The translations under genes and the position numbers were made by a program. Positions 36,655 to 45,121 of a DNA stretch of 64,000 nucleotides are shown in pieces (position 1 is the stretch's first letter; every line of letters begins with the position of its first letter). The stretch spans positions 31,901 through 95,900 of the forward strand of contig NZ_LMEO01000016.1 in assembly GCF_001426375.1 (NCBI RefSeq), in the 5' to 3' direction. The notes beneath the pieces were generated by a model, which worked only from the letters and a program-made list of their open reading frames with translations, made no database searches and was not told the origin of the DNA. Source of the DNA: Paenibacillus sp. Root444D2. Its GTDB lineage: Bacteria; Bacillota; Bacilli; Paenibacillales; NBRC-103111.

Positions 36655-37452
36655 CTATTTGTTTCGCTTAGGTGCTTTCTTCGCTTTGGAACAGGTCAAG
36701 CAGTACCGCCTGCCATAGGCTTTGGCATAAGTGACGATTTTACGGATGATCGCTTTATCTTCGAGCTTGGTGAAAGGACAAGGGTCTGGTCGTGTATTTA
36801 CTTCCAAGATCCAGGGATTCAGTTTGCGGTCGACTGCGATATCGAGTCCGAGTTCATTCATGGCAGGATAGGAGCGGCTGAATTGCGCAGCAGTTAGCTT
36901 TGCTAGTTGCTCCATCTTTTGCAAAAGCAAACTCGTGGCTTCGCTTCCATGCTTGGGTTCAATGAGATCAGCGGCTTTGTAAATGGTACCGCCTTGGCTG
37001 CCGTTGGTAACGGCTTTGCGTGGATGAGCAACACGCCCGGCTGTTCCTGTACATTCCCATCCACCGGATGGTTTTTTTTGAATCATGACGCGAAAATCGA
37101 AAGGGTTTCCTTCGTGCTTTAAGACGTGAATGCCTTTCTGAATGAGATAACGTTTGCTGCCGCAGCGACTCTTTATAGATTGGAACAGCTTCTCAAACGT
37201 TGAAAAGGTGAATATTCGTACCCCGCTTTGATAGCGGTAAATCCCATTTTTTTTATCAACTCGCATTACGCCTATACCTAGAGAGCCAGCATCGGGTTTG
37301 ACATATATCATTCCGTATCTCGCGAGCATAGCTGATAACCTTTTTTGATTAAAGGGGTGAGTGGGTGGCACATGTTTTTGCAGTTCCTTATTTCTAAGTA
37401 CAATTCGAGTTTTTATCAGCTTGCTTGCAATGATTTTGCGGGTTTTGTTCAT
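36655..37452 (-). CDS. YheC/YheD family ATP-grasp protein (endospore coat-associated)
   Basis: This 265-residue protein belongs to the YheC/YheD family of ATP-grasp-like proteins found on Bacillus spore coats. Recognisable parts are IYVKPDAGSLGIGVMRV, FDFRVMIQKKPSGGWECTG and the C-terminal LDIAVDRKLNPWILEVNTRPDPCP, which carries acidic and asparagine metal ligands. A short KTRKIIASKLIKTR basic stretch opens the protein and two cysteines (CLTC) lie near the end. ATG at 37452 follows GAAGAGGA by 11 nt. The family's substrate is unknown. Confidence 0.85.
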   Translation of the reverse strand: MNKTRKIIASKLIKTRIVLRNKELQKHVPPTHPFNQKRLSAMLARYGMIYVKPDAGSLGIGVMRVDKKNGIYRYQSGVRIFTFSTFEKLFQSIKSRCGSKRYLIQKGIHVLKHEGNPFDFRVMIQKKPSGGWECTGTAGRVAHPRKAVTNGSQGGTIYKAADLIEPKHGSEATSLLLQKMEQLAKLTAAQFSRSYPAMNELGLDIAVDRKLNPWILEVNTRPDPCPFTKLEDKAIIRKIVTYAKAYGRRYCLTCSKAKKAPKRNK

Positions 37453-37665
37453 AGATACAATATCCTCTTCTCTATAGAGAAAATAGAATTTCTTTAACAT
37501 ATGAATTGGATGGCATATAGGTGTAAATACCAGACCAGATTTTGTGACAACTAAATCAGGGATAAAGAACTAAGGGCGGGCAAAATGCATAAGATATGTA
37601 GTTAGTAGTAGCATGGATTATCGGTTGTTTATGTGGGAAAAGCGGAGAGGAGGAACCACCCTTCC

Positions 37666-38883
37666 ATGCACATTATGGAAACGATACATGGGATGAAACG
37701 GCAATTTTCTTGGTATCCACAAGGGATTGACCTAGAGCGGTCGGATGAGGAAAGTGGAGCGTTGACTGCTTTGCCTCTTATGTCTGCAGCTACTTTAGAG
37801 ACGTTTTACTATACGGAAAATAACCCTTTTCTGCTGCGTGCTGATTTGAATCGGTATCAGACATCGGGTACGAGTTCAAAACGGCGAAAAACGATTTTTT
37901 ACTCACAATCGGATGAAGAGGCTTACCTGCGCATTAAGCTGGATATTTTCCGAACGATTCTTGATGGACATAAGTATCGGACCGCGATGGCGGATATGGG
38001 TACTGGACACGCGGAGGCGACGGCTGTAGAGGTGTTCCGCGAACTGCGTATGGAGGTCGAATCTTTATCCTTCCAACTTCCTGTAGAGCAGCATATTGAA
38101 AGACTAGCAAGCTTTAAGCCTGAAGTGCTATATACAATGCCGTCCATTTTAGATCGCATTCTGTTGGCTTCTGTTGACCCTGCTGCGTATGGGATTCGGC
38201 ATGTTATTTTGGTCGGGGAAATTGCTGCGCCAGGCTGGGTCAAGCGGGTAGCTGAAAGGCTCAGCATCGTTGAGGAACAAATAACAGATACTTATGGTTC
38301 TATTGAGATTGGGACAATTGCTTACTTTTCCCATAAACATGGGAGATATCTGTTGGCGGAAGGACTTTTGGCTGAGGGGGTCAACGCGGAGTCGCTCGGA
38401 GAAGGTTTGGAGCCTCTGGCGGATGAGCAAGAGCAGGTGCTTATACTGACGTCAACGGTGAGAGACTCGTTTCCTGCATTGCGTTACGTTACTTACGATG
38501 TTGTTCGTGATTTGCGTCCTATTATGGTGGATGGTGTTCTTAGACAAAGTTTTCAAAGTATAGTGAAGCGAATAGGGCCTGATCTGAAGCACGGAGAGAA
38601 GATAAGTATCTACGATATTGAAGATGTCGTTTATCGTCATTTAGGAAATGCCAGTGTTCGTGTGAATGTGGCGGGTAATTCATTACGTGTATATGTGTAC
38701 AGTGCGAATTTTGCAACAACAGAAGTTCTGGAAAGTATTCGCTTTGATGTGGAAAATCGCATTCCAGAGATCGGCATGATGATTCGAGCCCGGATATTAG
38801 CAGGAATTCAGGTTATCGGAGGTACCTTTGAAGATTCGCTAAGCCGCGCCTCCGTGAAGAATAAAAAAATCTTTTATACGTGA
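37666..38883 (+). CDS. Adenylate-forming enzyme, PaaK/CapK-like
   Basis: This 405-residue protein resembles phenylacetate-CoA ligase-type adenylate-forming enzymes. The phosphate-binding loop YQTSGTSSKRRK, the VILVGEIAAPGW stretch, DTYGSIEIG (A5-like) and the C-terminal domain with VRVNVAGNSLRVYV support this. The A7 motif, usually Y-TGD, reads YVTYDV, so catalysis may be altered. It is the first gene of a tight operon with SbnA- and SbnB-like enzymes; its stop overlaps the upstream in-frame ATG of the next gene. It may activate diaminopropionate or a partner acid as an acyl-adenylate. The end product is unknown. GAGGAGG lies 12 nt before ATG 37666; a second ATG follows at 37675. Confidence 0.75.
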   Translation: MHIMETIHGMKRQFSWYPQGIDLERSDEESGALTALPLMSAATLETFYYTENNPFLLRADLNRYQTSGTSSKRRKTIFYSQSDEEAYLRIKLDIFRTILDGHKYRTAMADMGTGHAEATAVEVFRELRMEVESLSFQLPVEQHIERLASFKPEVLYTMPSILDRILLASVDPAAYGIRHVILVGEIAAPGWVKRVAERLSIVEEQITDTYGSIEIGTIAYFSHKHGRYLLAEGLLAEGVNAESLGEGLEPLADEQEQVLILTSTVRDSFPALRYVTYDVVRDLRPIMVDGVLRQSFQSIVKRIGPDLKHGEKISIYDIEDVVYRHLGNASVRVNVAGNSLRVYVYSANFATTEVLESIRFDVENRIPEIGMMIRARILAGIQVIGGTFEDSLSRASVKNKKIFYT

Positions 38884-38897
38884 AGGAGGGAATGCGT

Positions 38898-39899
38898 ATG
38901 CAGCTTGAAGGGGGTATTGTTGAAGCGGTCGGAGGCACGCCGCTCATTCGACTTGGGCGGTTGTTCAAAGATCAACCATTCGAAGTTTACGGGAAGATGG
39001 AGTGGATGAATCCAGGGGGCAGCGCGAAGGATCGGCCAGCACTTTATATGCTTCGAGAAGCGATACGGCGAGGTGAAGTTACCAGCGACAGCGTCATTGT
39101 GGAATCGAGTTCAGGTAATTTGGCTATTAGTCTTGCGCAGCTGTGCTGTTATCTGGGACTGCGATTCATCTGTGTGGTGGATCCCCGCACAACGGAGCAG
39201 CATAAGCAGATTATCCGCAGCTTCCATGGAGAAATCGATCTTGTCACGGAACCGGACGCGGAGACTGGTGAATTCTTGCCCGCACGGATTCGGAGAGTAG
39301 GTGAGCTGGTTGGACAAATACCGAATGCTTATTGGACCAATCAGTATGGGAGTCCAGACAATGCCAAGGCACATATGGAGACGACCATGTCGGAAATCGG
39401 AGAACAATTGGGACCGATCGATTACTTATTTTGCGGTGTAAGCTCGTGCGGAACGATTCGAGGGTGTATGGAATATATCCGAAGTCGTGGATGGTCCACA
39501 CAGATTGTTGCTGTAGATGCGGAAGGCAGTGTCATTTTCGGCGGGGAAAAAGGTTCAAGAAGGTTCCCTGGGCTCGGCGCCGGAATAACACCAGGTCTGT
39601 ACAGGCATGATGTAGCGGACCTTGTCATGTACGTTTCAGACTTGGACTGCGTGGAAGGCTGCCGTGCTTTGGTGCGGAGTGAAGCGATTTTGGCCGGTGC
39701 CTCTTCTGGAGGCGTTATTTCCGCGATCCGCAAAATGAGCGGAAGCATCCCTGAAGGAGCGGTTTGTGCAGCCATTTTGCCAGATCGAGGCGAGCGTTAT
39801 TTGAACACCGTGTACAACGATGAATGGGTGCTGCAAGAGATAGGCTCTAATCCGAGTACCTGGCATGGGAGACTGGAGTATGATTTATTTACACGATGA
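38898..39899 (+). CDS. sbnA: SbnA-type PLP enzyme for 2,3-diaminopropionate synthesis
   Basis: This 333-residue protein is a fold-type II PLP enzyme related to cysteine synthase. The cofactor lysine is K44 in GGSAKDRPA, the phosphate loop is CGVSSCGTIRG, and the substrate loop is ESSSGNLA. The C-terminal ILPDRGERYLNTVYNDEW is characteristic of SbnA. SbnA joins O-phosphoserine and glutamate to form N-(1-amino-1-carboxyethyl)glutamate, which SbnB then oxidises. ATG at 38898 is preferred: GGAGGG lies 7 nt upstream, while ATGs at 38880 and 38892 are too close. It overlaps the next gene by 20 nt. No siderophore synthetase (sbnC/E/F-like) is nearby. Confidence 0.88.
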   Translation: MQLEGGIVEAVGGTPLIRLGRLFKDQPFEVYGKMEWMNPGGSAKDRPALYMLREAIRRGEVTSDSVIVESSSGNLAISLAQLCCYLGLRFICVVDPRTTEQHKQIIRSFHGEIDLVTEPDAETGEFLPARIRRVGELVGQIPNAYWTNQYGSPDNAKAHMETTMSEIGEQLGPIDYLFCGVSSCGTIRGCMEYIRSRGWSTQIVAVDAEGSVIFGGEKGSRRFPGLGAGITPGLYRHDVADLVMYVSDLDCVEGCRALVRSEAILAGASSGGVISAIRKMSGSIPEGAVCAAILPDRGERYLNTVYNDEWVLQEIGSNPSTWHGRLEYDLFTR

Positions 39900-40860
39900 C
39901 CATATCCGAGATATCGGAATCGATTGGACGAAGTTAACTGACATCATCAGAGATGTCGTTGCACTTAAAGACAAGGGTGACAGTGTACACCTCTTAAAGC
40001 CGTACTTACGATTCCGTGATCAGGCAAACCGGATTATAGCGATGCCTGCGTTTGTAGGCGGAACTATCGAGATGTCGGGAATTAAATGGATTGCAAGCTT
40101 TCCGAACAATAGCCGCCTCGGACTTCCGAGAGCGCATAATACCATTATTCTAAATAGACCTACGACTGGTGAGCCTCTGGCATTTATCCACAGCGGCTTG
40201 CTGAATGGCTTGCGGACAGCAGCGGTGAGCGGTGTCATGCTTAGTCATTACATCGCAGCCAGGCAGCCTGCTGATTTGCGCATCTGTGTGATAGGGTGGG
40301 GACCCATTGGTCGGTTGCACCTCGATATGTGTATCGCCTTATTCGGAGAAAAGATTAAACGGGTAACAGTGTACGATCTGAAGGGTGTAGTTCCAAGCAC
40401 GATTCCGGCTGCAGTTAAAGGGATTACTGACATAACAAGCGATTGGCGGTCCGGTTATCGAAGCGCTAATGTAATTGCCACATGTACGGTATCTGCACAA
40501 AGGTATATCGACGAGGCTCCGCCAAAAGGGGCACTGCTGCTCAATATATCGCTAAGGGATTATAAGCCGCAAAGTGTAGCCAAGGTGAAGGGGATCATCG
40601 TGGATGATTGGCGAGAGGTGTGTCGTGAAAATACGGATATCGAGCAGCTGCATCTGTTGTATGATTTACAGGAATCAGGTGTTCTAACGTTAGCTGATAT
40701 TGTGCTGCGTAATGGATTAGCAGCTATTGCCGCGGAAGAGTCCGTTTACTTCAATCCGATGGGTTTAGGCGTCTTCGATATTGCTTTAGCCGGGTATTAT
40801 TGGAAGGAAGCGTTGCAAATGGACAAAGGCATAAGGTTAGAGAGTAGTCGATCTGTTTGA
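39880..40860 (+). CDS. sbnB: SbnB-type dehydrogenase for 2,3-diaminopropionate synthesis
   Basis: This 326-residue protein is in the ornithine cyclodeaminase/mu-crystallin family and resembles SbnB. SbnB oxidatively hydrolyses the SbnA product to L-2,3-diaminopropionate and 2-oxoglutarate using NAD. The nucleotide-binding loop is VIGWGPIGRLHLD; LNGLRTAAVSGV and FIHSG are family motifs. ATG at 39880 has GGGAG 8 nt upstream, and the gene overlaps sbnA by 20 nt, so the two are translated together. It is the last gene of the operon, followed by a terminator. Confidence 0.87.
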   Translation: MIYLHDDHIRDIGIDWTKLTDIIRDVVALKDKGDSVHLLKPYLRFRDQANRIIAMPAFVGGTIEMSGIKWIASFPNNSRLGLPRAHNTIILNRPTTGEPLAFIHSGLLNGLRTAAVSGVMLSHYIAARQPADLRICVIGWGPIGRLHLDMCIALFGEKIKRVTVYDLKGVVPSTIPAAVKGITDITSDWRSGYRSANVIATCTVSAQRYIDEAPPKGALLLNISLRDYKPQSVAKVKGIIVDDWREVCRENTDIEQLHLLYDLQESGVLTLADIVLRNGLAAIAAEESVYFNPMGLGVFDIALAGYYWKEALQMDKGIRLESSRSV

Positions 40861-40873
40861 TGTGAAAAGTAGC

Positions 40874-40906
40874 AGCACTGGCCTTGGTGGCGCAGTGCTT
40901 TTTTTG
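40874..40906 (+). terminator. Terminator of the diaminopropionate operon
   Basis: AGCACTG (40874-40880) pairs with CAGTGCT (40893-40899), with inner CC/GG pairs, followed by seven T residues. Confidence 0.75.
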
Positions 40907-41094
40907 ACATTTGATAAGGGGGAAAATAGGGAATGGGAAACAGGGAATTGGGAAGGTGAGTTGTACAGCGTGGAGACATTTCCTTGATTTCTTCTGGGCG
41001 AGCCCAGAATGCTGTATGTTGGAGATCGTAGATTCATTCTCACAACTGGCAGGCATAACACCAAAATTCGATTTTGAGTCGTTCGGCAGCTAAT

Positions 41095-41277
41095 GTTGCA
41101 TTTTCTACAACAATTCACAAGCCCAAAGGCTGTTTTGCAGCTTAAAGTTGCAGTTTGTACAACATTTCGAGACCATTTCGTACGAAATGGCCTGATTAGG
41201 GCTAAATTGTTGTACAAGATGCAACATCGAGGGGAAAGAGGCGGGATATAGGCTGGAATTGTTGCACTTTTTACAAC
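41095..41277. repeat. Four-hairpin dispersed element, copy D (subfamily II, inverted)
   Basis: This 183-bp element has ends GTTGCATTTTCTACAACAAT (41095-41114) and ATTGTTGCACTTTTTACAAC (41258-41277). Internal hairpins lie at 41147-41165 and 41206-41226, and the palindrome CCATTTCGTACGAAATGG at 41173-41190. Its reverse complement aligns with copy B (19627-19810) throughout. The stretch 40907-41094 holds only a purine-rich segment (GGGAAT-like repeats) and nothing else recognisable. Confidence 0.8.
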
Positions 41278-41400
41278 ATCATTTCGACCGAGAAGATGGT
41301 TTCATTCATCCGGCACCTCATGTGAGCCTATTAGACGATGAGTTCCGATTTAGACACCTCTATGTAGAACTATATTCGATGGATAAATCGGCGGTCTAGG

Positions 41401-41498
41401 TTATCCACATAATTACCCACAATTCCACAGGGGAAAAGTCCTGTTGTGCATAACTTCCATGTACTGTGTCAACATATCCACAGATATAGATATCCACA
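41401..41498. promoter_or_regulatory. Cluster of five DnaA-box sequences
   Basis: Two perfect matches to TTATNCACA occur: TTATCCACA at 41401-41409 and, inverted, TGTGCATAA at 41445-41453. One-mismatch sites are TTACCCACA (41413-41421) and ATATCCACA (41474-41482 and 41490-41498). The cluster ends 28 bp upstream of the ECF41-type promoter. No dnaA, rep gene or typical origin unwinding region accompanies it, so it more likely titrates DnaA or regulates the next operon than acts as an origin. Confidence 0.6.
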
Positions 41499-41525
41499 AA
41501 GAAAGTTTGGTTTTGAAGCCGTATC

Positions 41526-41552
41526 TGTCACAAAACACATCCTTATTTCGCC
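41526..41552 (+). promoter_or_regulatory. ECF41-type promoter
   Basis: TGTCACA (41526-41532) and CGCC (41549-41552) are separated by 16 bp. Known ECF41 promoters have TGTCACA at -35 and CGTC at -10 with the same spacing. It lies 36 bp before the FAD oxidoreductase start, in the operon that also encodes the ECF41 sigma factor. Confidence 0.65.
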
Positions 41553-41587
41553 TTATAAATGAAAAGCGAAAACGGAGGGTGATGAAC

Positions 41588-42865
41588 ATGAGAAAATACG
41601 ATACAGCGATTATTGGTGGAGGCTTAGCTGGATTAATTGCGGCCATCGAATTAGCTAAGGGTGGAAATAAAGTGGTTATTTTGGAGAAGTCGGGGCGCTT
41701 GGGAGGCAGGGCCATCACGAATAAGAAAAATGGTGTTTTCTTTAACTTAGGCGGGCATGCATTATACCGCGCTGGGAAAGCGTACTCGATTTTACAAGAG
41801 CTTGGAGTTCGCATAGATGGGGGGGCGCCTTCATCCAAAGTGAACGCCATCTGGAACAATCACATTCTTCCTATGCCAGCGAGTCCGATGACTATGTTAT
41901 CATCTAAGCTTCTATCATGGTCTGGCAAAATGACTCTCCTGCGACTGGTGATGAAGTTGAACAAAATCGACTCAACCACATTAAAGCATTCAACCTTGAG
42001 GGATTGGGCTGAAGGTGAGATTCCTGATCCGATGGTACGTCATATTTTCTATGCTCTCTGCAGAACCGCCACATACACGCACGATCCCGACTATCAGCTG
42101 GCGGGCCCTGTGCTTGCACAAGTACAGCGTTCACTTAAGGGAGTCCTATACCTTCATGGCGGCTGGCAGACGCTCGTGGATCAGCTGCACGACAAAGCGG
42201 TTCAAGCAGGAGTGCATATCATTAGCGGCAAAGACGTGAAGGAGATCATGCATGAGGATGGCAAAATTCAAAAGCTTAAGCTTGCCGATGAGGAATATAT
42301 AGAAATCTCAAACGTGATCAGCACTGCGTCCGCTTCTGAGACCTACAAGCTCGTTCGTGATGCCGATCACACGGTGCTGAAACGGTGGAAGGATGAGGCC
42401 CGTCCATCGAAAGCGGCATGCCTTGATTTAGGATTGAAGAAGCTGCCTGTACCCGGACGAGATATTGCGATCGCTCTGGATCAACCCATCTTTTTCTCCC
42501 ATCATACCTTCCGTGCCAAATTAAGTGATGACGGTACATTGGTTGTGCATTTGGTGAAGTATAACGGACCTGGGGAAAGCGATCCTAAAGCAGATGAGCA
42601 GATGCTAACCGCTACCATGAATACACTTCATCCGGGCTGGGAACAAGAAGTTGTCTCAAGACAATTTCTACCGAATATAACAGTTGTTCACGACTATATG
42701 CATATAGGTAAATCAGATGGGGTTACAGGTCCGGCTGTTCAGGGAATTCGTGGCCTCTACGTTGCTGGGGACTGGGTCAGTCATGGTGAAATGCTCGCAG
42801 ACACATCAGCGGCAAGCGCCAAACGAGCAGCAGAGGCTATTTTAAAAGAAAGTCATTTAGCTTAA
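41588..42865 (+). CDS. FAD-dependent oxidoreductase (phytoene dehydrogenase/amine oxidase-like)
   Basis: This 425-residue flavoprotein opens with the dinucleotide-binding motif AIIGGGLAGLIAAIELAKGG and the RLGGRAITNKKNG segment typical of phytoene desaturase, protoporphyrinogen oxidase and amine oxidase relatives. It ends with GLYVAGDWVSHGEMLADTSAASAKRAAEAI, the C-terminal FAD motif. The substrate is not predictable and no carotenoid genes are adjacent. GGAGGG lies 9 nt before ATG 41588; an ATG at 41582 is also in frame. The sigma factor gene follows after 40 bp, and the upstream ECF41-type promoter suggests this enzyme is its target. No membrane segment is evident. Confidence 0.85.
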   Translation: MRKYDTAIIGGGLAGLIAAIELAKGGNKVVILEKSGRLGGRAITNKKNGVFFNLGGHALYRAGKAYSILQELGVRIDGGAPSSKVNAIWNNHILPMPASPMTMLSSKLLSWSGKMTLLRLVMKLNKIDSTTLKHSTLRDWAEGEIPDPMVRHIFYALCRTATYTHDPDYQLAGPVLAQVQRSLKGVLYLHGGWQTLVDQLHDKAVQAGVHIISGKDVKEIMHEDGKIQKLKLADEEYIEISNVISTASASETYKLVRDADHTVLKRWKDEARPSKAACLDLGLKKLPVPGRDIAIALDQPIFFSHHTFRAKLSDDGTLVVHLVKYNGPGESDPKADEQMLTATMNTLHPGWEQEVVSRQFLPNITVVHDYMHIGKSDGVTGPAVQGIRGLYVAGDWVSHGEMLADTSAASAKRAAEAILKESHLA

Positions 42866-42905
42866 AATTGTCATATCATCTAAATAGAGTGAGGAGCTGT
42901 GCGAT

Positions 42906-43805
42906 ATGGAGTTAGCCGGATCTTCCGAGCAGGTGTATACATCGTATAAACCGCTTTTGTTCTCACTTGCTTATCGGATGCTTGGGAGTGTTATGGATGC
43001 TGAGGACGTTGTACAGGAGGCATTTCTATATGTGAGTGAGACGAAGCTGGCGCATGTCAACAATCCTAAAGCGTATTTATGCAAAATCGTTACCAATCGG
43101 TGTATCGATAAGCTGCGTTCCGCCAGCAAAAAGCGCGAAGTCTACGTAGGTCCGTGGCTACCGGAACCACTTATAATGAGTGCTGACAACCAGACAGAAC
43201 CTGATCGCTATTATTCGCAAAAAGAGTCCCTTTCGACCGCGTACTTGTTGCTTCTGCAGCAGCTGTCTTGGGTAGAGAGGGCGGTATTCTTACTGAGAGA
43301 GGTACTCCAATACGAATACGACGAAATTGCTGAGATTGTTGGGAAAAGCAGTACCAATTGCCGGCAAATTTTTCGTAGAGCCAAAAGCGCCATTAGCAGC
43401 TTTCCAGATCGTGGCGGTGATCCAAAGGTGCTGCAGAAGCAGCCTGTAATGGAACAAACTTCAGCTGTCGTGGAACAATTCGTGCAGGCTTTAGTATCTG
43501 GCAACATCGGTCAGTTGTTGAGCATCGTCAAAACGGATGCCGTCCTTTACTCTGACGGTGGAGGTAAGGTTAAAGCGGCTGTTAAGCCTATTATGGGGGC
43601 GGAACGGATCGCCATGTTTATGTCAGGCCTGCTTTCCAAAGTGCCGCCTGGCTTCAGTTATTCTTTAGCGACCGTGAATGGACAAATGGGCATTGTGGCT
43701 TACGATGATGGTCTACCATACAATGTAATTTCCTTTCATGTTGTTGATGGCCAGATAGCTGCTATCTATCTCGTAATTAATCCTGACAAATTGAGGCATA
43801 TATAA
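42906..43805 (+). CDS. sigJ: ECF41-family RNA polymerase sigma factor
   Basis: This 299-residue extracytoplasmic-function sigma factor has sigma-2 (about 10-75) and sigma-4 (about 108-165) regions plus a C-terminal SnoaL-like domain (about 183-299). All three hallmark motifs of ECF41 are present: WLPEP (84-88) in the linker, DGGGK (217-221) and NPDKL (292-296). In this family the C-terminal domain replaces an anti-sigma factor and modulates activity. ECF41 genes usually lie beside a carboxymuconolactone decarboxylase, oxidoreductase or epimerase gene that they control; here the partner is the FAD oxidoreductase just upstream. GAGGAG precedes the ATG. Confidence 0.93.
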   Translation: MELAGSSEQVYTSYKPLLFSLAYRMLGSVMDAEDVVQEAFLYVSETKLAHVNNPKAYLCKIVTNRCIDKLRSASKKREVYVGPWLPEPLIMSADNQTEPDRYYSQKESLSTAYLLLLQQLSWVERAVFLLREVLQYEYDEIAEIVGKSSTNCRQIFRRAKSAISSFPDRGGDPKVLQKQPVMEQTSAVVEQFVQALVSGNIGQLLSIVKTDAVLYSDGGGKVKAAVKPIMGAERIAMFMSGLLSKVPPGFSYSLATVNGQMGIVAYDDGLPYNVISFHVVDGQIAAIYLVINPDKLRHI

Positions 43806-43818
43806 ATCAGCGCTACTC

Positions 43819-43871
43819 AACCTTCTTACACATGATCTCTCAGGGATTATGCGGAGGAAGGTTTTTTTTGT
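43819..43871 (+). terminator. Terminator of the ECF41 operon
   Basis: AACCTTC (43819-43825) pairs with GAAGGTT (43857-43863) and is followed by a run of T residues. Confidence 0.65.
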
Positions 43872-44052
43872 GCACTCCTCAAATGGCTTTAAATCAGTTG
43901 GCTTCTGAAATTCACTGCAACTACTGCCAGTTCTCGCCAGCGCCAAGCCTTTCTCTCAGTGATCTTGAGTAAAAAGGATTTTTATGCAACAATTGGAAAT
44001 TAATTGCGTCTAAGTAGTAAAGAATCAAAAAGATGTGAGGTGCAGTTGATAG

Positions 44053-45039
44053 ATGAAGTCCATACTCTTATTGCTATTATTTGCATGTGGTTTGTCTAGT
44101 ATCGGGAACCAAGGTGACGTCGCCGTTCCCCCAACTGAGGTGGAAAGTGTCTATGAGCTCCCATCCCCGAATCCTGCAGCTCCGCTGCCTGAAAACTTGC
44201 AGGATCGAATATTTCATCTTGAAAATGTGTATAAACAATTATCTGTTAAGCCAATGAGTATTTCTAAGTCTGAGGGTGAATACCCCAATGGTGCATTTCA
44301 TCTCCAGCTTCTGAAGCTAGGTAATCATCGTGAGGAATTGAGCTTACAGGAGAAAGGCCAGATTAAAGAAGCCATCTATAAGGCCATAGGGTCACGTTTC
44401 TCACTTGATATTACAACTTTGGTTATACCGAGTGAGGAGGAGTTGGTTGGGGTTATATCCGAAATAGATAGGGAGGATTCTAAGATGCTCCTTGTCAATA
44501 CTGAAGCCTGTTCTGATAAGGAATGCAAGAAAATAGAGAAGTTCTGGGTCAATCTCTATGAAGATACGATCATAACGAATACCAGCAACGGTACAAGTAA
44601 GTTTGAGGATCTTAAACTAGGAGATTGGCTGCATATATGGACTACAGGAGCTGTAATGCTAAGTTCTCCTCCGCAATATACAGCACTTGATATTGAGGTG
44701 GTGGAGCCTGAAGATGAAACGCCAGTTGCACTTTCAGCATTAATGAAGACAGACTTTAATGGCATTAAACAAATCGATGTCAGATTCGGCGACGGTAAAA
44801 AGCTGGCCATTACAGATACGAAGTCTCTAGAAGATATTTCGTCAAAATTGAAAAGAATTGAACTTATACGAGCCAATGATAAAAGAACAATTTATGGGTC
44901 TTTGTACGGTATGGAATTAACCATTGGGGATAACAAGTTTTATTATGGTACCAGTCTAACGTTTGATAACATTAAATATAAGCAAAATTCAGTTACAACC
45001 GAACTAAACGACTATGTTATAGCTTTGAAGAACATGTAA
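44053..45039 (+). CDS. Putative lipoprotein of unknown function
   Basis: A 328-residue secreted protein. The N-terminus MKSILLLLLFACGLSS has a short hydrophobic core and a possible lipobox LFAC, so it is probably a lipoprotein anchored to the outer face of the membrane. Residues about 125-215 (GVISEIDREDSKMLLVN to DIEVV) have a pattern like OB-fold DUF3221-type domains. The C-terminal part resembles none that I know. GTGAGGTG lies upstream of the ATG. It converges with the bce locus and shares a bidirectional terminator with it. Function unknown. Confidence 0.7.
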   Translation: MKSILLLLLFACGLSSIGNQGDVAVPPTEVESVYELPSPNPAAPLPENLQDRIFHLENVYKQLSVKPMSISKSEGEYPNGAFHLQLLKLGNHREELSLQEKGQIKEAIYKAIGSRFSLDITTLVIPSEEELVGVISEIDREDSKMLLVNTEACSDKECKKIEKFWVNLYEDTIITNTSNGTSKFEDLKLGDWLHIWTTGAVMLSSPPQYTALDIEVVEPEDETPVALSALMKTDFNGIKQIDVRFGDGKKLAITDTKSLEDISSKLKRIELIRANDKRTIYGSLYGMELTIGDNKFYYGTSLTFDNIKYKQNSVTTELNDYVIALKNM

Positions 45040-45065
45040 TCCGAATCACTTAGGTGGCATACGAT

Positions 45066-45117
45066 GATAAAAAAAGCTGCTCACGAAGTCTTCACGATTC
45101 ATAGCAGCTTTTTCTTG
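45066..45117. terminator. Bidirectional terminator between lipoprotein and bceB
   Basis: AAAAAGCTGCT pairs with AGCAGCTTTTT across an approximately 21-nt loop. Its first 25 bases recur exactly at 49688-49712. Confidence 0.82.
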
Positions 45118-45121
45118 TTAA

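Noticed and set aside
41401..41498. DnaA cluster as a plasmid or chromosomal origin
   Set aside because: No rep, dnaA or dnaN gene nearby and no obvious unwinding element; housekeeping genes surround it.
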